Shown: positions 1 to 6,237 of the stretch, piece by piece
How the letters are laid out: the number at the start of each line of letters is the position of its first letter
Numbering within the stretch: position 1 is the first letter of the stretch
Position numbers and translations under genes: made by a program
Notes under the pieces: model-generated
Told to the model about the DNA's origin: nothing
What the model saw: only the letters and a program-made list of their open reading frames with translations
Databases searched by the model: none
NCBI GenBank assembly: GCA_026770615.1
Contig: MU632196.1
Span: forward strand, 11,664-22,472
DNA: 10,809 bases
Source of the DNA: Pavlovales sp. CCMP2436
Lineage: Eukaryota; Haptophyta; Pavlovophyceae; Pavlovales
Reading direction: 5' to 3'

Positions 1-716
1 GGACATACGCGTGCGACGAGCCTGGCTGTGGCTACAGCGCCACTCAGTTGGGCGACCTCACGACGCACAAGCGCACGCACAGCGGCGAGCGGCCGCACGC
101 GTGCGACGAGCCCGACTGCGGCTACAGGGCCAGCGAGGCGGGCGCCCTCAAGAGGCACAAGCGCACGCACAGTGGCAAGCGGCCGTACACGTGCGACGAG
201 CCGGGCTGTGGCTACAGGGCCAGCGAGGCGGGCAAGCTCACGGCGCACAAGCGCACGCACAGCGGCGAGCGGCCGTTCGCGTGCGACGAGCCCGGCTGCA
301 AGTATCGGGCCAGTGAGGTGGGCAACCTTACGGCGCACAAGCGCACGCACAGCGGCGAGCGTCCGTACGCGTGCGACGAGCCGGGCTGTGGCTACAGGGC
401 CAGCAAGGCGGGCCACCTCACGACGCACAAGCGCACGCACAGCGGTGAGCGGCCGTACTCGTGCAACGAGCCCGGCTGTGGCTCTCGGGCAAGCGAGGCA
501 GGCGCCCTCACGGCACATAAGCGCACGCACAGCGGCGAGCGGCCGTACGCGTGTGACGAACCGGGCTGCGGCTACAGGGCCAGCGAGGCGGGCAAGCTCA
601 CGACGCACAAGCGCACGCACAGCGGCGAACGGCCGTACTCGTGCAACGAGCTCGGCTGCGAGTACAGGGCCAGCGAGGCGAGCAAGCTCACGAGGCACAA
701 GCGCACGCAGCACTGA
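1..716 (+). CDS. C2H2 zinc-finger array protein, 3' part (8 fingers)
   Basis: The gene is open from the left window edge (first full codon at base 3) to a TGA at 714-716, so its 5' end is missing. It encodes eight C2H2 fingers in a 28-residue period. Each has the form C-x4-C-x12-H-x3-H, with core CDEPGC and linker HKRTHSGERPY; the last finger ends H-x4-H (HKRTQH) at the C-terminus. The canonical TGE(K/R)P-like linker makes DNA binding in the nucleus likely, as known for this family. The fingers are almost identical except at helix position +3 (D, A, K, N, H, A, K, K) and at a few -1 and +6 positions, which are the classical base-contact sites. The 84-bp unit is also conserved at DNA level, so the array probably grows and shrinks by unequal exchange. 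The target is unknown. No regulator or transposase domain is visible in this part. Confidence 0.9.
   Translation, partial: TYACDEPGCGYSATQLGDLTTHKRTHSGERPHACDEPDCGYRASEAGALKRHKRTHSGKRPYTCDEPGCGYRASEAGKLTAHKRTHSGERPFACDEPGCKYRASEVGNLTAHKRTHSGERPYACDEPGCGYRASKAGHLTTHKRTHSGERPYSCNEPGCGSRASEAGALTAHKRTHSGERPYACDEPGCGYRASEAGKLTTHKRTHSGERPYSCNELGCEYRASEASKLTRHKRTQH
3..713 (+). repeat. 84-bp tandem repeat encoding the finger array
   Basis: Eight consecutive 84-bp units share long identical blocks, for example the segment encoding HKRTHSGERP. They differ mainly in the codons at the helix contact sites and in scattered silent positions. The reading frame is intact in all units. Confidence 0.85.
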
Positions 717-730
717 GAAGACACGAGCGG

Positions 731-754
731 AATACATTATAAGTATAATGCATT
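731..754. repeat. AT-rich imperfect palindrome after the finger gene
   Basis: Directly after the finger gene's stop codon, AATACATTATAA is followed by GTATAATGCATT, a near-perfect inverted repeat. It could form a hairpin in the 3' UTR, but there is no T-run or other clear end signal. Function unknown. Confidence 0.45.
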
Positions 755-803
755 GATGATGAGCGCAGAAGTTTCGGAATCCTCCTTGGGGGGGTTTGCT
801 CAC

Positions 804-1019
804 TTACTTACTGCGGATCCCGCTCGGCGAGGGCAGGTCGCCCGGCTCGGCCTCGTTCTCGCCGGCGCCACCGACGAGCGCACAGAACGCCGAGGCGGTG
901 AGCGGGTCGTGCACGCACCCCGGGCGGTGGCACGCCGGCTCGCGGCAGCCCTGCGCGCGGCCCACCGCGAGGGCGGGGGGGAGGGCACGCGCAGAGCCCT
1001 TCGCAGCTCGGCCCTCCAT
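804..1019 (-). CDS. Possible small Cys-rich protein or exon (hypothetical)
   Basis: An ATG at 1019-1017 opens a 71-codon frame that stops with TAA at 806-804. The middle has evenly spaced cysteines and histidines: GCREPACHRPGCVHDPL followed by FCALVGG. This resembles short zinc-binding C-x4-C / FC-type motifs seen in algal small repeat proteins, but no named family can be claimed. The stretch is GC-rich and all frames on both strands are fairly open, so chance is a real alternative. A perfect GTAAGT donor-like string on this strand overlaps the stop region, so this could instead be an exon with an intron after it. No promoter was recognised. Confidence 0.25.
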   Translation of the reverse strand: MEGRAAKGSARALPPALAVGRAQGCREPACHRPGCVHDPLTASAFCALVGGAGENEAEPGDLPSPSGIRSK

Positions 1020-1134
1020 CGAGCGTTTTAAACTCAAACCCAGCGGCAGCCATGCGCCGAGCTTTCCCGGCAGCCTGTAGTCGGAGTGACCATGGCGGTG
1101 GTTTATATTTATGATACTACTGGCGGTAAGTACT

Positions 1135-1340
1135 TCACCGTGGCCATGAGATTATTTACCGTGACGACATTTCATGAAGTCGTGGCATCGAGATTATTTA
1201 CCGTGACGACATTTCATGAAGTCGTGGCATTTCATTTGACAAAAGTCGTGGCGGTGGGAGACTTACCGTGGCGGTAGAAGAAATACCGTGACGACATTCT
1301 CTTTGTCGTCACGAGAATGATGAATGCCGTGGCGAGAAAG
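1135..1340. repeat. Array of CCGTGRCG / GTCGTGGC hairpin repeats, with a 42-bp duplication
   Basis: Two 42-bp units (1148-1189 and 1190-1231) are identical except at the last base. Each contains a short inverted repeat, ACGAC..TTTCATGAA..GTCGT. Degenerate forms of the same motif continue to about 1340, including GACGAC...GTCGTC near 1291-1311. The block separates the intact finger gene from a broken finger array, so it may be an inserted and decayed mobile repeat. No coding capacity was seen. Confidence 0.7.
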
Positions 1341-1380
1341 AAGGCCACCATGCGTGTCACGGAATTAGTGTGAAACTTCT

Positions 1381-1415
1381 CGTAGTTGCCCGGTTGCGAG
1401 TACTCGGCAACTACG
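1381..1415. repeat. 10-bp perfect stem hairpin at the edge of the broken finger array
   Basis: CGTAGTTGCC (1381-1390) is perfectly complementary to GGCAACTACG (1406-1415), with a 15-base loop. The stem overlaps the point where finger homology starts, so it may mark an insertion or rearrangement boundary. Confidence 0.6.
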
Positions 1416-1553
1416 ACGGGCCACCTCACGACGCACAAGCGCACGCACAGCGGCGAGCGGCCGCACGCGTGCAATGAGCCCGGGTGCGAGTACCGGGCCG
1501 CTGAGGCAGGCCACCACACGAAGCACAAGCGCACGAACAGCGGCGAGCGGCCC
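1386..1553 (+). pseudogene. Remnant of a second C2H2 zinc-finger array
   Basis: In one frame this reads PGCEYSATTTGHLTTHKRTHSGERPHACNEPGCEYRAAEAG and on to HTKHKRTNSGERP, clearly the same family as the gene at 1-716. The first finger has lost its first cysteine, because homology begins at PGC after a hairpin. The second finger ends HKRTN instead of HKRTH, removing the last zinc ligand. The frame then runs without a stop into the 42-43 bp minisatellite, where protein similarity ends. There is no start codon of its own. It is most likely a broken paralogue or a displaced part of the upstream array, separated from it by the hairpin repeats at 1135-1340. Confidence 0.75.
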
Positions 1554-1904
1554 GCGGGCGCACGCAGCTGCCAACCGGCCGTCTCGGCAGCCTGCCGCGG
1601 TCGCACGAAGCCGCCAACCGGCCAATTTGGCGGCCGGCTCGTGCGCACGCTGCCGCCAACCGGCCGTCTCGGCAGCCTGCCGCGGGCGCACGCAGCCACC
1701 AACCGGCCGATTCGGCGGCCGGCGCGTGCGCACGCAGCCGCCAACTGGCCGCCTCGGCAGCCTGCCGCGGGCACACGCAGCCGCCAGCAGGCTGACTCGA
1801 TAGCCCCCGCGGGCGCACGCAGCCGCCAACAGGCCGACTCGGCAGCCAGCCGAGAGCGCACGCAGCCGCCAACAGGCCGACTCGGCAGCCAGCCGAGGGC
1901 GCAC
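1554..1904 (+). repeat. 42-43 bp GC-rich minisatellite, about 8 copies
   Basis: The unit is near GCGGGCGCACGCAGCCGCCA followed by ACCGGCCGNCTCGGCAGCCNGCC, repeated about eight times with 42- or 43-base spacing. The mixed period shifts the reading frame from copy to copy, so the long open frames across it on both strands are by-products. It ends in a pyrimidine-rich stretch, CTCTCGCCTCTCAG, just before the Sel1 frame, so part of it could be an intron. Confidence 0.85.
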
Positions 1905-1959
1905 GCAGCCAGGCCGACTCCACAGGCCGACTCTCGCCTCTCAGGTGCACGCAGCTGCC

Positions 1960-2796
1960 ATGCGGTGTGGTGACGCCGGGCGCAGCGCCGTGGACTTGTT
2001 CGCTGCTGAGGTACGCTCCTACATTGGCAAAGGCGCGACAAAGAACTACGGCGAGGCTGTGCGGTTCTGGCACCTCGCGGCCGACATGGGGCACGCTGGG
2101 GCGCAGGCTTATCTCGGGGATTGCTACCATTTGGGCCAGGGCACACCTGAAGACCACGTCAAGGCTGCCCAGTTCTACCGCCTCGCAGCCGACCAGAGCG
2201 TTCCTGAGGTTCAGTTCGGCTACGCGCAATGTATATATTTCGGTTGGGGGGGTGCCTCGAGACGACAACGAGGCCGCTCGGTACTACCACCTCGCAGCCG
2301 GCCAGGGCAACGCTCGGGCGCAGAGTTGCTTAGCACAGGAATACCTTCAGGGCCAAGGAATGCCTAAGGACCACGACGAAGGTGTTCGATACCACCGCCT
2401 TTTAGCCGACCAGAACTTCGCCCCCTCGCTGCTTGCGCTGGGATCTATGCTGATCGACGACGAGTACATCCCGGCAGACAAGCGTGCGCTGGAGCCTGCA
2501 CTCGCAAATGCACGCGAAGGAGCGAGGCTTCTCGCGCGCGCAGCGCAGAGCACGGATCCGCTCTTCGAACCCTCCCATCGCCTCAAGGCGCTCGAGCTCC
2601 TCCGCAGCCACGCCGACAAGCGCGAGGTCGTCTCGGTGTGCTGCATCGGCTGCGGACCGAAGGGCTGAAGCAGTGCACGCGGTGCTACACAGCTCGCTTC
2701 TACGGCAGCGTGAGCATACGGCTGTCGTGGCGGGCGCACAAGCCGTGCTGCACGCGCTGGGCGGAGCAGGGCGGCGAGGACGAGTCGCAGCAGTGA
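1960..2796 (+). pseudogene. Sel1-repeat protein with C-terminal MYND-like finger, two frameshifts
   Basis: Three to four Sel1-like repeats are visible: YIGKGATKNYGEAVRFWHLA, then YHLGQGTPEDHVKAAQFYRL, then GVPRDDNEAARYYHLA, then GQGMPKDHDEGVRYHRL. Sel1 repeats are helical adaptors for protein contacts. The reading frame changes at a G7 run (2246-2252; one G too many) and changes back at 2661-2665 (one base short), where the stop TGA at 2666 would otherwise fall. After the second shift, CCIGCG...LKQCTRC...W..HKPCC matches a MYND finger, and the protein ends at TGA 2794-2796. The usual YCSxxCQ has become YGSVSIR, so two zinc ligands are missing. The start is uncertain: ATG 1960 is preceded by an open frame and an acceptor-like TCTCAG. 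Sequencing error could explain the indels but not easily the lost cysteines. Confidence 0.75.
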
Positions 2797-3007
2797 CGCG
2801 GAGCGCACCAGCTCGTCCCTCTCGGCGACGGTCTGGCAAGGGCCGCGCGGCACGTGCTCGCAGCTCGGTCAGTTGGCTTGCTCCCTCGCTCCTTGGCCTG
2901 CCTCCACCGCCGGGCTGACTGTCACGCTCGCCGAGGCGCTCGCGCAGAGCCACTCGGCCGCGCGTAAGGCCGGTACCCGTGCTACCCCAGACCTGTTGGC
3001 GGGCAGG
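2797..3007. other. GC-rich gene-free stretch
   Basis: Several frames are open because of high GC, but none shows a recognisable domain or a convincing start. It may be the 3' flank of the Sel1-MYND gene. Nothing else was recognised. Confidence 0.5.
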
Positions 3008-3088
3008 CTGGCAACGCTGGCAACACTGGCAACGCTGGCAACGCTGACAACACTGGCAACGCTGGCAACGCTGGCAACGCCGGCAACG
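3008..3088 (+). repeat. 9-bp tandem repeat (CTGGCAACG)x9
   Basis: Nine adjacent 9-bp units, CTGGCAACG with minor variants (CTGACAACA, CCGGCAACG). The period is a multiple of three, so it would encode Leu-Ala-Thr repeats (+) or Leu-Pro-Ala repeats (-). The surrounding frames have no other protein signal, so I treat it as a minisatellite. Confidence 0.9.
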
Positions 3089-3590
3089 GATCTGGCCGCC
3101 CCTCCAGAGTCCAGAGAGGATTCGCAGCCGGACCGGGTGCGCCAGCAGCCCGGACCGCGAATTGCAGCTGATAAATAAAAATTGGGGCTCGACGCGCCCG
3201 CTGCCGAGGTTTCGCTGTTATCGCAGACACTGCAGGTTTTGCTGCCGGCGCTGCCGCTGCACGCTCATTACGCCGTGAGCGAGTCTGTCACAGAGTTAAT
3301 TACCAGGGTAATCAGTCCACTGGCGAATTGGGCGGGCAAACCCGGCAAAGACTAGAGATCGAGTGATGAGAGCAGCAGTGGTGACGACGACGGGAAAAGA
3401 AACCGACGGGCCTGACGCGGTGACGGAAACTTTGGCGAGGACTTGGGCACCTTCGGCAACTCAACGATGTAATTTTTTGTCAGTGATGGGCCTTCAGCGC
3501 ACCTTGGAAGCTCATCGATCGGCGCCGACCCGACCCTCTCGGCTGGCTCCGCCCAGCCGATTCGTTTGGCGGCCCGGATTCAGTATCCGA
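3089..3590. other. Intergenic stretch without recognisable gene
   Basis: Mixed composition, short unrelated frames and no domain signal. A short Ser/Asp-rich reading near 3370 stops quickly on both sides. I see nothing to annotate. Confidence 0.5.
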
Positions 3591-3591
3591 A

Positions 3592-3627
3592 CGGTATCCG
3601 TGCGATCATGATCGCATACGGATGCCG
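3592..3627. repeat. 36-bp near-palindrome around GCGATCATGATCGC
   Basis: The perfect 14-bp palindrome GCGATCATGATCGC (3602-3615) is flanked by CGGTATCCGT on the left and ACGGATGCCG on the right, extending the symmetry with one 2-base bulge and one mismatch. A weaker relative, TCCGTAC.GATC..TACGGA, follows near 3679. It may be an insertion-element remnant. Confidence 0.65.
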
Positions 3628-3897
3628 AACTATCCGTGCATCCGTCAAGGAGGCTAAAAATACGGAATCCCCTTCGCGTCCGTACGATCATTACGGAATT
3701 TGTTCGGTTCCTGTTCTATTAACGTCCCCGACACTGCAGTTCTTTTAAGCTTTACGTCCCTGACCTCTGATCGAGCTTGAGACGCAGGACGCGAGATTAA
3801 GTTTCAGATGCAGCGAGATGCAGCAGCGGCCGGTCAGCGTGTCAGTCAGAGAGTCGTCGATTGTCGTGTGTCTGATCAGCCTGAGCGGTGGCCGGAC

Positions 3898-3970
3898 GGT
3901 ATCCGTGTGCCTTGCAAAGGTCCCTTGATCCGGGTGTTTCTCAACACTTCGGTCCGGTGGAGATCTGTCC
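3898..3970 (+). repeat. Dispersed repeat R1, 5' part (copy 1)
   Basis: GGTATCCGTGTGC, then GCAAAGGTCCCTTGATCC, matches the copy at 5912-6014 over about 70 bases. It contains the stem GATCCGGGTGTT / AACACTTCGGTC (3927-3954) with loop TCTC. The 3' part of the repeat is absent here. Confidence 0.75.
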
Positions 3971-4026
3971 AACCGGGCCAGGTCTGAAATTAGGAAATAA
4001 CGATGCCGGGTAGGCTTCTCGTAATA

Positions 4027-4193
4027 CAGGGGATCGCGGGCAATAAGAACGGCGCTTTTTGAGGCTGAGGCTGAGTTTCTTAGCAAATTACATACAAACT
4101 ATGGTTAAATTTTGATTAAACTTACGATTGAAGGGCTAAAATATGAGGCTCAGTTTCTTAACACGACGTTTTTTAATTGCCCGCGATCCCTTG
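4027..4193. mobile_element. MITE with ~18-bp terminal inverted repeats and TA flanks
   Basis: The left end CAGGGGATCGCGGGCAAT (4027-4044) is mirrored by ATTGCCCGCGATCCCTTG (4176-4193), with one mismatch. Both ends are flanked by TA (4025-4026 and 4194-4195), consistent with a TA target-site duplication as in Tc1/mariner-like elements. At 167 bp it has no coding capacity, so it would depend on a transposase elsewhere. Inside, a TGAGGCTSAGTTTCTTA motif occurs twice in direct orientation. Confidence 0.75.
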
Positions 4194-4204
4194 TAGCTAC
4201 CAAT

Positions 4205-4451
4205 TTTTGAAGATGCCCATAGACGCAGAATGAACTGGGAACAAATTCGGTCGTGCGGTTCGACACCTGATTATATATCAGGAAGTACAAAAAAACGGGC
4301 TCTAAAGTGAGGGGACGCATGTGACTCATATGCTGAAAATATCACCCTCACTTCGGAGGCCATTTTCTTGTACTTCCTGTTAGAATCAGGTGTCGGACAG
4401 TTCAAACGAAGTTGTTCACAGCTCAATTCTGCGTCTAGGGTGCATTCAAAG
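4205..4451. mobile_element. Foldback MITE, family 2, copy a
   Basis: A long imperfect inverted repeat: the left arm (AGACGCAGAAT, GAACAA, CGACACCTGATT, CAGGAAGTACAA) is repeated in reverse complement in the right arm, ending at about 4451. The inner parts GTGAGGGG and CACCCTCAC also pair, so the whole ~247-bp element could fold into one hairpin with a loop near 4320-4338. It starts about ten bases after the TA-flanked MITE. No clear target duplication was found. Confidence 0.75.
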
Positions 4452-4550
4452 CTCTACTTATATCAGAATATCGTGAGTATTGCAGGATCAAATATTTCAC
4501 TTATTTTGACCCCTATTAGGAGTCCAAATCAAATCTTCATTTCTGGCCCC

Positions 4551-4585
4551 GTTGAGGGGACGGATGTATTTCTCTATATTTACAC
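4551..4585 (+). repeat. Dispersed repeat R1, 3' part (copy 2)
   Basis: GAGGGGACGGATGTATTTCT, then CTATATTTACAC, matches the last 35 bases of the full R1 copy at 5912-6014. A shorter trace of the same end (CTAGTAGATATTTACAC) lies at 5319-5335. Confidence 0.65.
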
Positions 4586-4724
4586 ATTGGGAAGCCTGTA
4601 GAATGTGGCTACAACTTCCGCCCTTCTCGATCGCTCGATCTCAGCTTCAGCCTCAGACATGTCACCTCTCGCACACTGCTGAGCCATTGCTCTATACATA
4701 CTACCAGGGCGGCCCGTCTGTAAG

Positions 4725-4755
4725 TCTGCGATTCTGCCTCACGCGGAATCGCAGA
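4725..4755. repeat. 10-bp perfect hairpin
   Basis: TCTGCGATTC (4725-4734) and GAATCGCAGA (4746-4755) form a perfect stem around an 11-base loop. No terminator or RNA gene context was seen. Confidence 0.6.
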
Positions 4756-4865
4756 TTTTAAAATGTTTCTGTGTGCGGAATAATATGTTTCACAAATATA
4801 TTCAATTTACTGAATATCTTTTCTAATGATGCTCTTGTGCTAGAATAAATCTGAAGCTGTTTACA

Positions 4866-4950
4866 GATGAAAAATTTGACGAAGAACAACTTCGTTCATG
4901 TAGATTCTTACCTGATTCTTGTGGGAAAGACGAGAAAATGGCATATTTTT
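4866..4950 (+). mobile_element. Partial, decayed family-2 MITE copy
   Basis: TTGACGAAGAACAACTTCGT, then ACCTGATTCT, follows the order of one arm of the family-2 elements at 4205-4451 and 5036-5243. The opposite arm is not clearly preserved. Confidence 0.45.
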
Positions 4951-5035
4951 CACACATATTTATTGGCATATTCTTGGCCTTTTTACGATACATCATCAAT
5001 TGGGCGCAGTAGCGACCTTGAAGACTCACCTAAAC

Positions 5036-5243
5036 GTAGAATTGGACGAGGAACAATTTCGGTGCTTGATTTGACACCTGATTCTAAAGTGATCGTGAAG
5101 AACAGAGGGGACGGAGTGAGGGTGATATTTCAGCATCCGATTCAACACACAATCCTCGCTTTGGAGGCCATTTTATTGCCATTTCTGAAAGAAGTTGGTG
5201 TCAAAGTATAAGAACAAAATTGTTCCTCATCAAATTCTACGCC
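5036..5243. mobile_element. Foldback MITE, family 2, copy b
   Basis: The outer arms CGTAGAATT...GAGGAACAATTT and AAATTGTTCCTC...AATTCTACG are inverted repeats. Further in, TTTGACACC and GGTGTCAAA pair. The internal blocks GACACCTGATTCTAAAGTGA, GTGAGGGTGATATTTCAGCA and GGAGGCCATTTT are shared with copy a, so the two are one family at different stages of decay. There is no coding capacity. Confidence 0.7.
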
Positions 5244-5337
5244 TATACAGATCTTCAAACTTTGATAACAAATCTTATCTTATCTTATAATATCAGAAGC
5301 TACTCGCTGGGTCCTCGCCCTAGTAGATATTTACACA

Positions 5338-5911
5338 TTGTCCGCTCCCACCGTCCAAGCCCTGTCTGCTATGACAAACTCGCCTTTTTCGGCTTCGCTG
5401 TTCCCCGCTATTCGCTCGGCCCACGCAGCCGCTCCTACAGCCCGCGCCATCATTGCCTATGGGGATGTGGCCATCATTTAGTCTTTAGATTGCCTGGGTC
5501 AGGTGCAATTCAAATCGTACTCCAGAGTCGTTTGGCAAGTCTTATTTAGAGACATAGGTCGTGTGCTCACATTTCAGCTAACTATGTGTAAGTTTCTAAG
5601 TTCGTTAAACGTCCGTAGGTTAGCTAGTAATTTCAATGTTCTCAAGTTATTAGTTTGCTTGCGCGCTAGCCGCGAATTACTTTTTTCCATGCACCGCCCG
5701 ACGCGAACCAGAGATGGCCACAGTGTTTACCTGGCGTATTGAATAGATAGGATTAAATAGGGTCCGTCTCAGGGGTTTAGCCGCTAATCAATTTTTTTTA
5801 TGCGCCGCCCAACTCGGCAGCATATGTGTTTTTTACTTTACAAAAATGTCAAAGGCGGCCCTTCGTTTAAATTTAGGAAAAAGAATTACAGGCTGCCCGA
5901 CTTAGTGCTCA
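5338..5911. other. AT-rich intergenic stretch without recognisable gene
   Basis: Short frames only. A motif of T-run plus ATGCRCCGCCCRACKCG occurs twice (near 5690 and 5800), suggesting another small repeat. I see no gene or RNA that I can support. Confidence 0.5.
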
Positions 5912-6014
5912 GGTATCCGTGTGCTCTGCAAAGGTCCCTTGATCCGAGTGATTCTCATCACTTGGGTTCGGTGGAGACCTGTCAGGGGACGGACGTATTT
6001 CTAGATATTTACAC
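5912..6014 (+). repeat. Dispersed repeat R1, full copy (copy 3)
   Basis: This is the most complete R1 copy, about 103 bp. It contains a 12-bp stem, GATCCGAGTGAT / ATCACTTGGGTT (5941-5968), with loop TCTC. Its last bases overlap the end of the ABC gene on the other strand: the gene's stop codon TAG (6003-6001) is part of R1. Another diverged copy lies inverted at 9039-9143. Confidence 0.75.
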
Positions 6015-6237
6015 GCTCAGGCTTCAACTTCCCAACCCCCGGCATCTCTGGCCCGCCCTTGCCCACGAGGTTGTTGTCGGAAGCCGCGTGCAGCTGGCGG
6101 CGTACGAGTGCTGCGTACTCGGGGCAGTTGAGCAGCAGCTCGGTGTGCGTGCCCGCGCCTACGACGGCGCCTTGCGCGAGGCAGACGATCTGAGACGCGC
6201 CAACGATGGTGGAGAGCCTATGCGCGATCACAATCGT
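6001..6237 (-). CDS. ABC terminal exon: H-loop and C-terminus
   Basis: The acceptor CGCGCAG is followed by ACG ATT. It encodes [20 protein letters not shown], then [16 protein letters not shown] and a tail ending KPERVNI. The H-loop histidine is present. The last codons and the stop lie in dispersed repeat R1, so the original C-terminus may have been replaced. Confidence 0.88.
   Translation of the reverse strand, partial: TIVIAHRLSTIVGASQIVCLAQGAVVGAGTHTELLLNCPEYAALVRRQLHAASDNNLVGKGGPEMPGVGKLKPERVNI

Noticed and set aside
1232..2268. Long minus-strand open frames across the minisatellite
   Set aside because: They arise from the GC-rich 42-43 bp repeat and overlap the clear Sel1 coding strand; no domain.
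3008..3088. CRISPR array or other spaced repeat system
   Set aside because: Units are contiguous 9-mers without spacers, and the context is eukaryotic.
2873..3178. Protein with Leu-Ala-Thr repeats
   Set aside because: Openness comes from the 9-bp repeat; no other coding signal.
5455..5530. tRNA-like segment (AATTCAAATC resembling a T-loop)
   Set aside because: I could not pair acceptor and D stems, and box A is absent.
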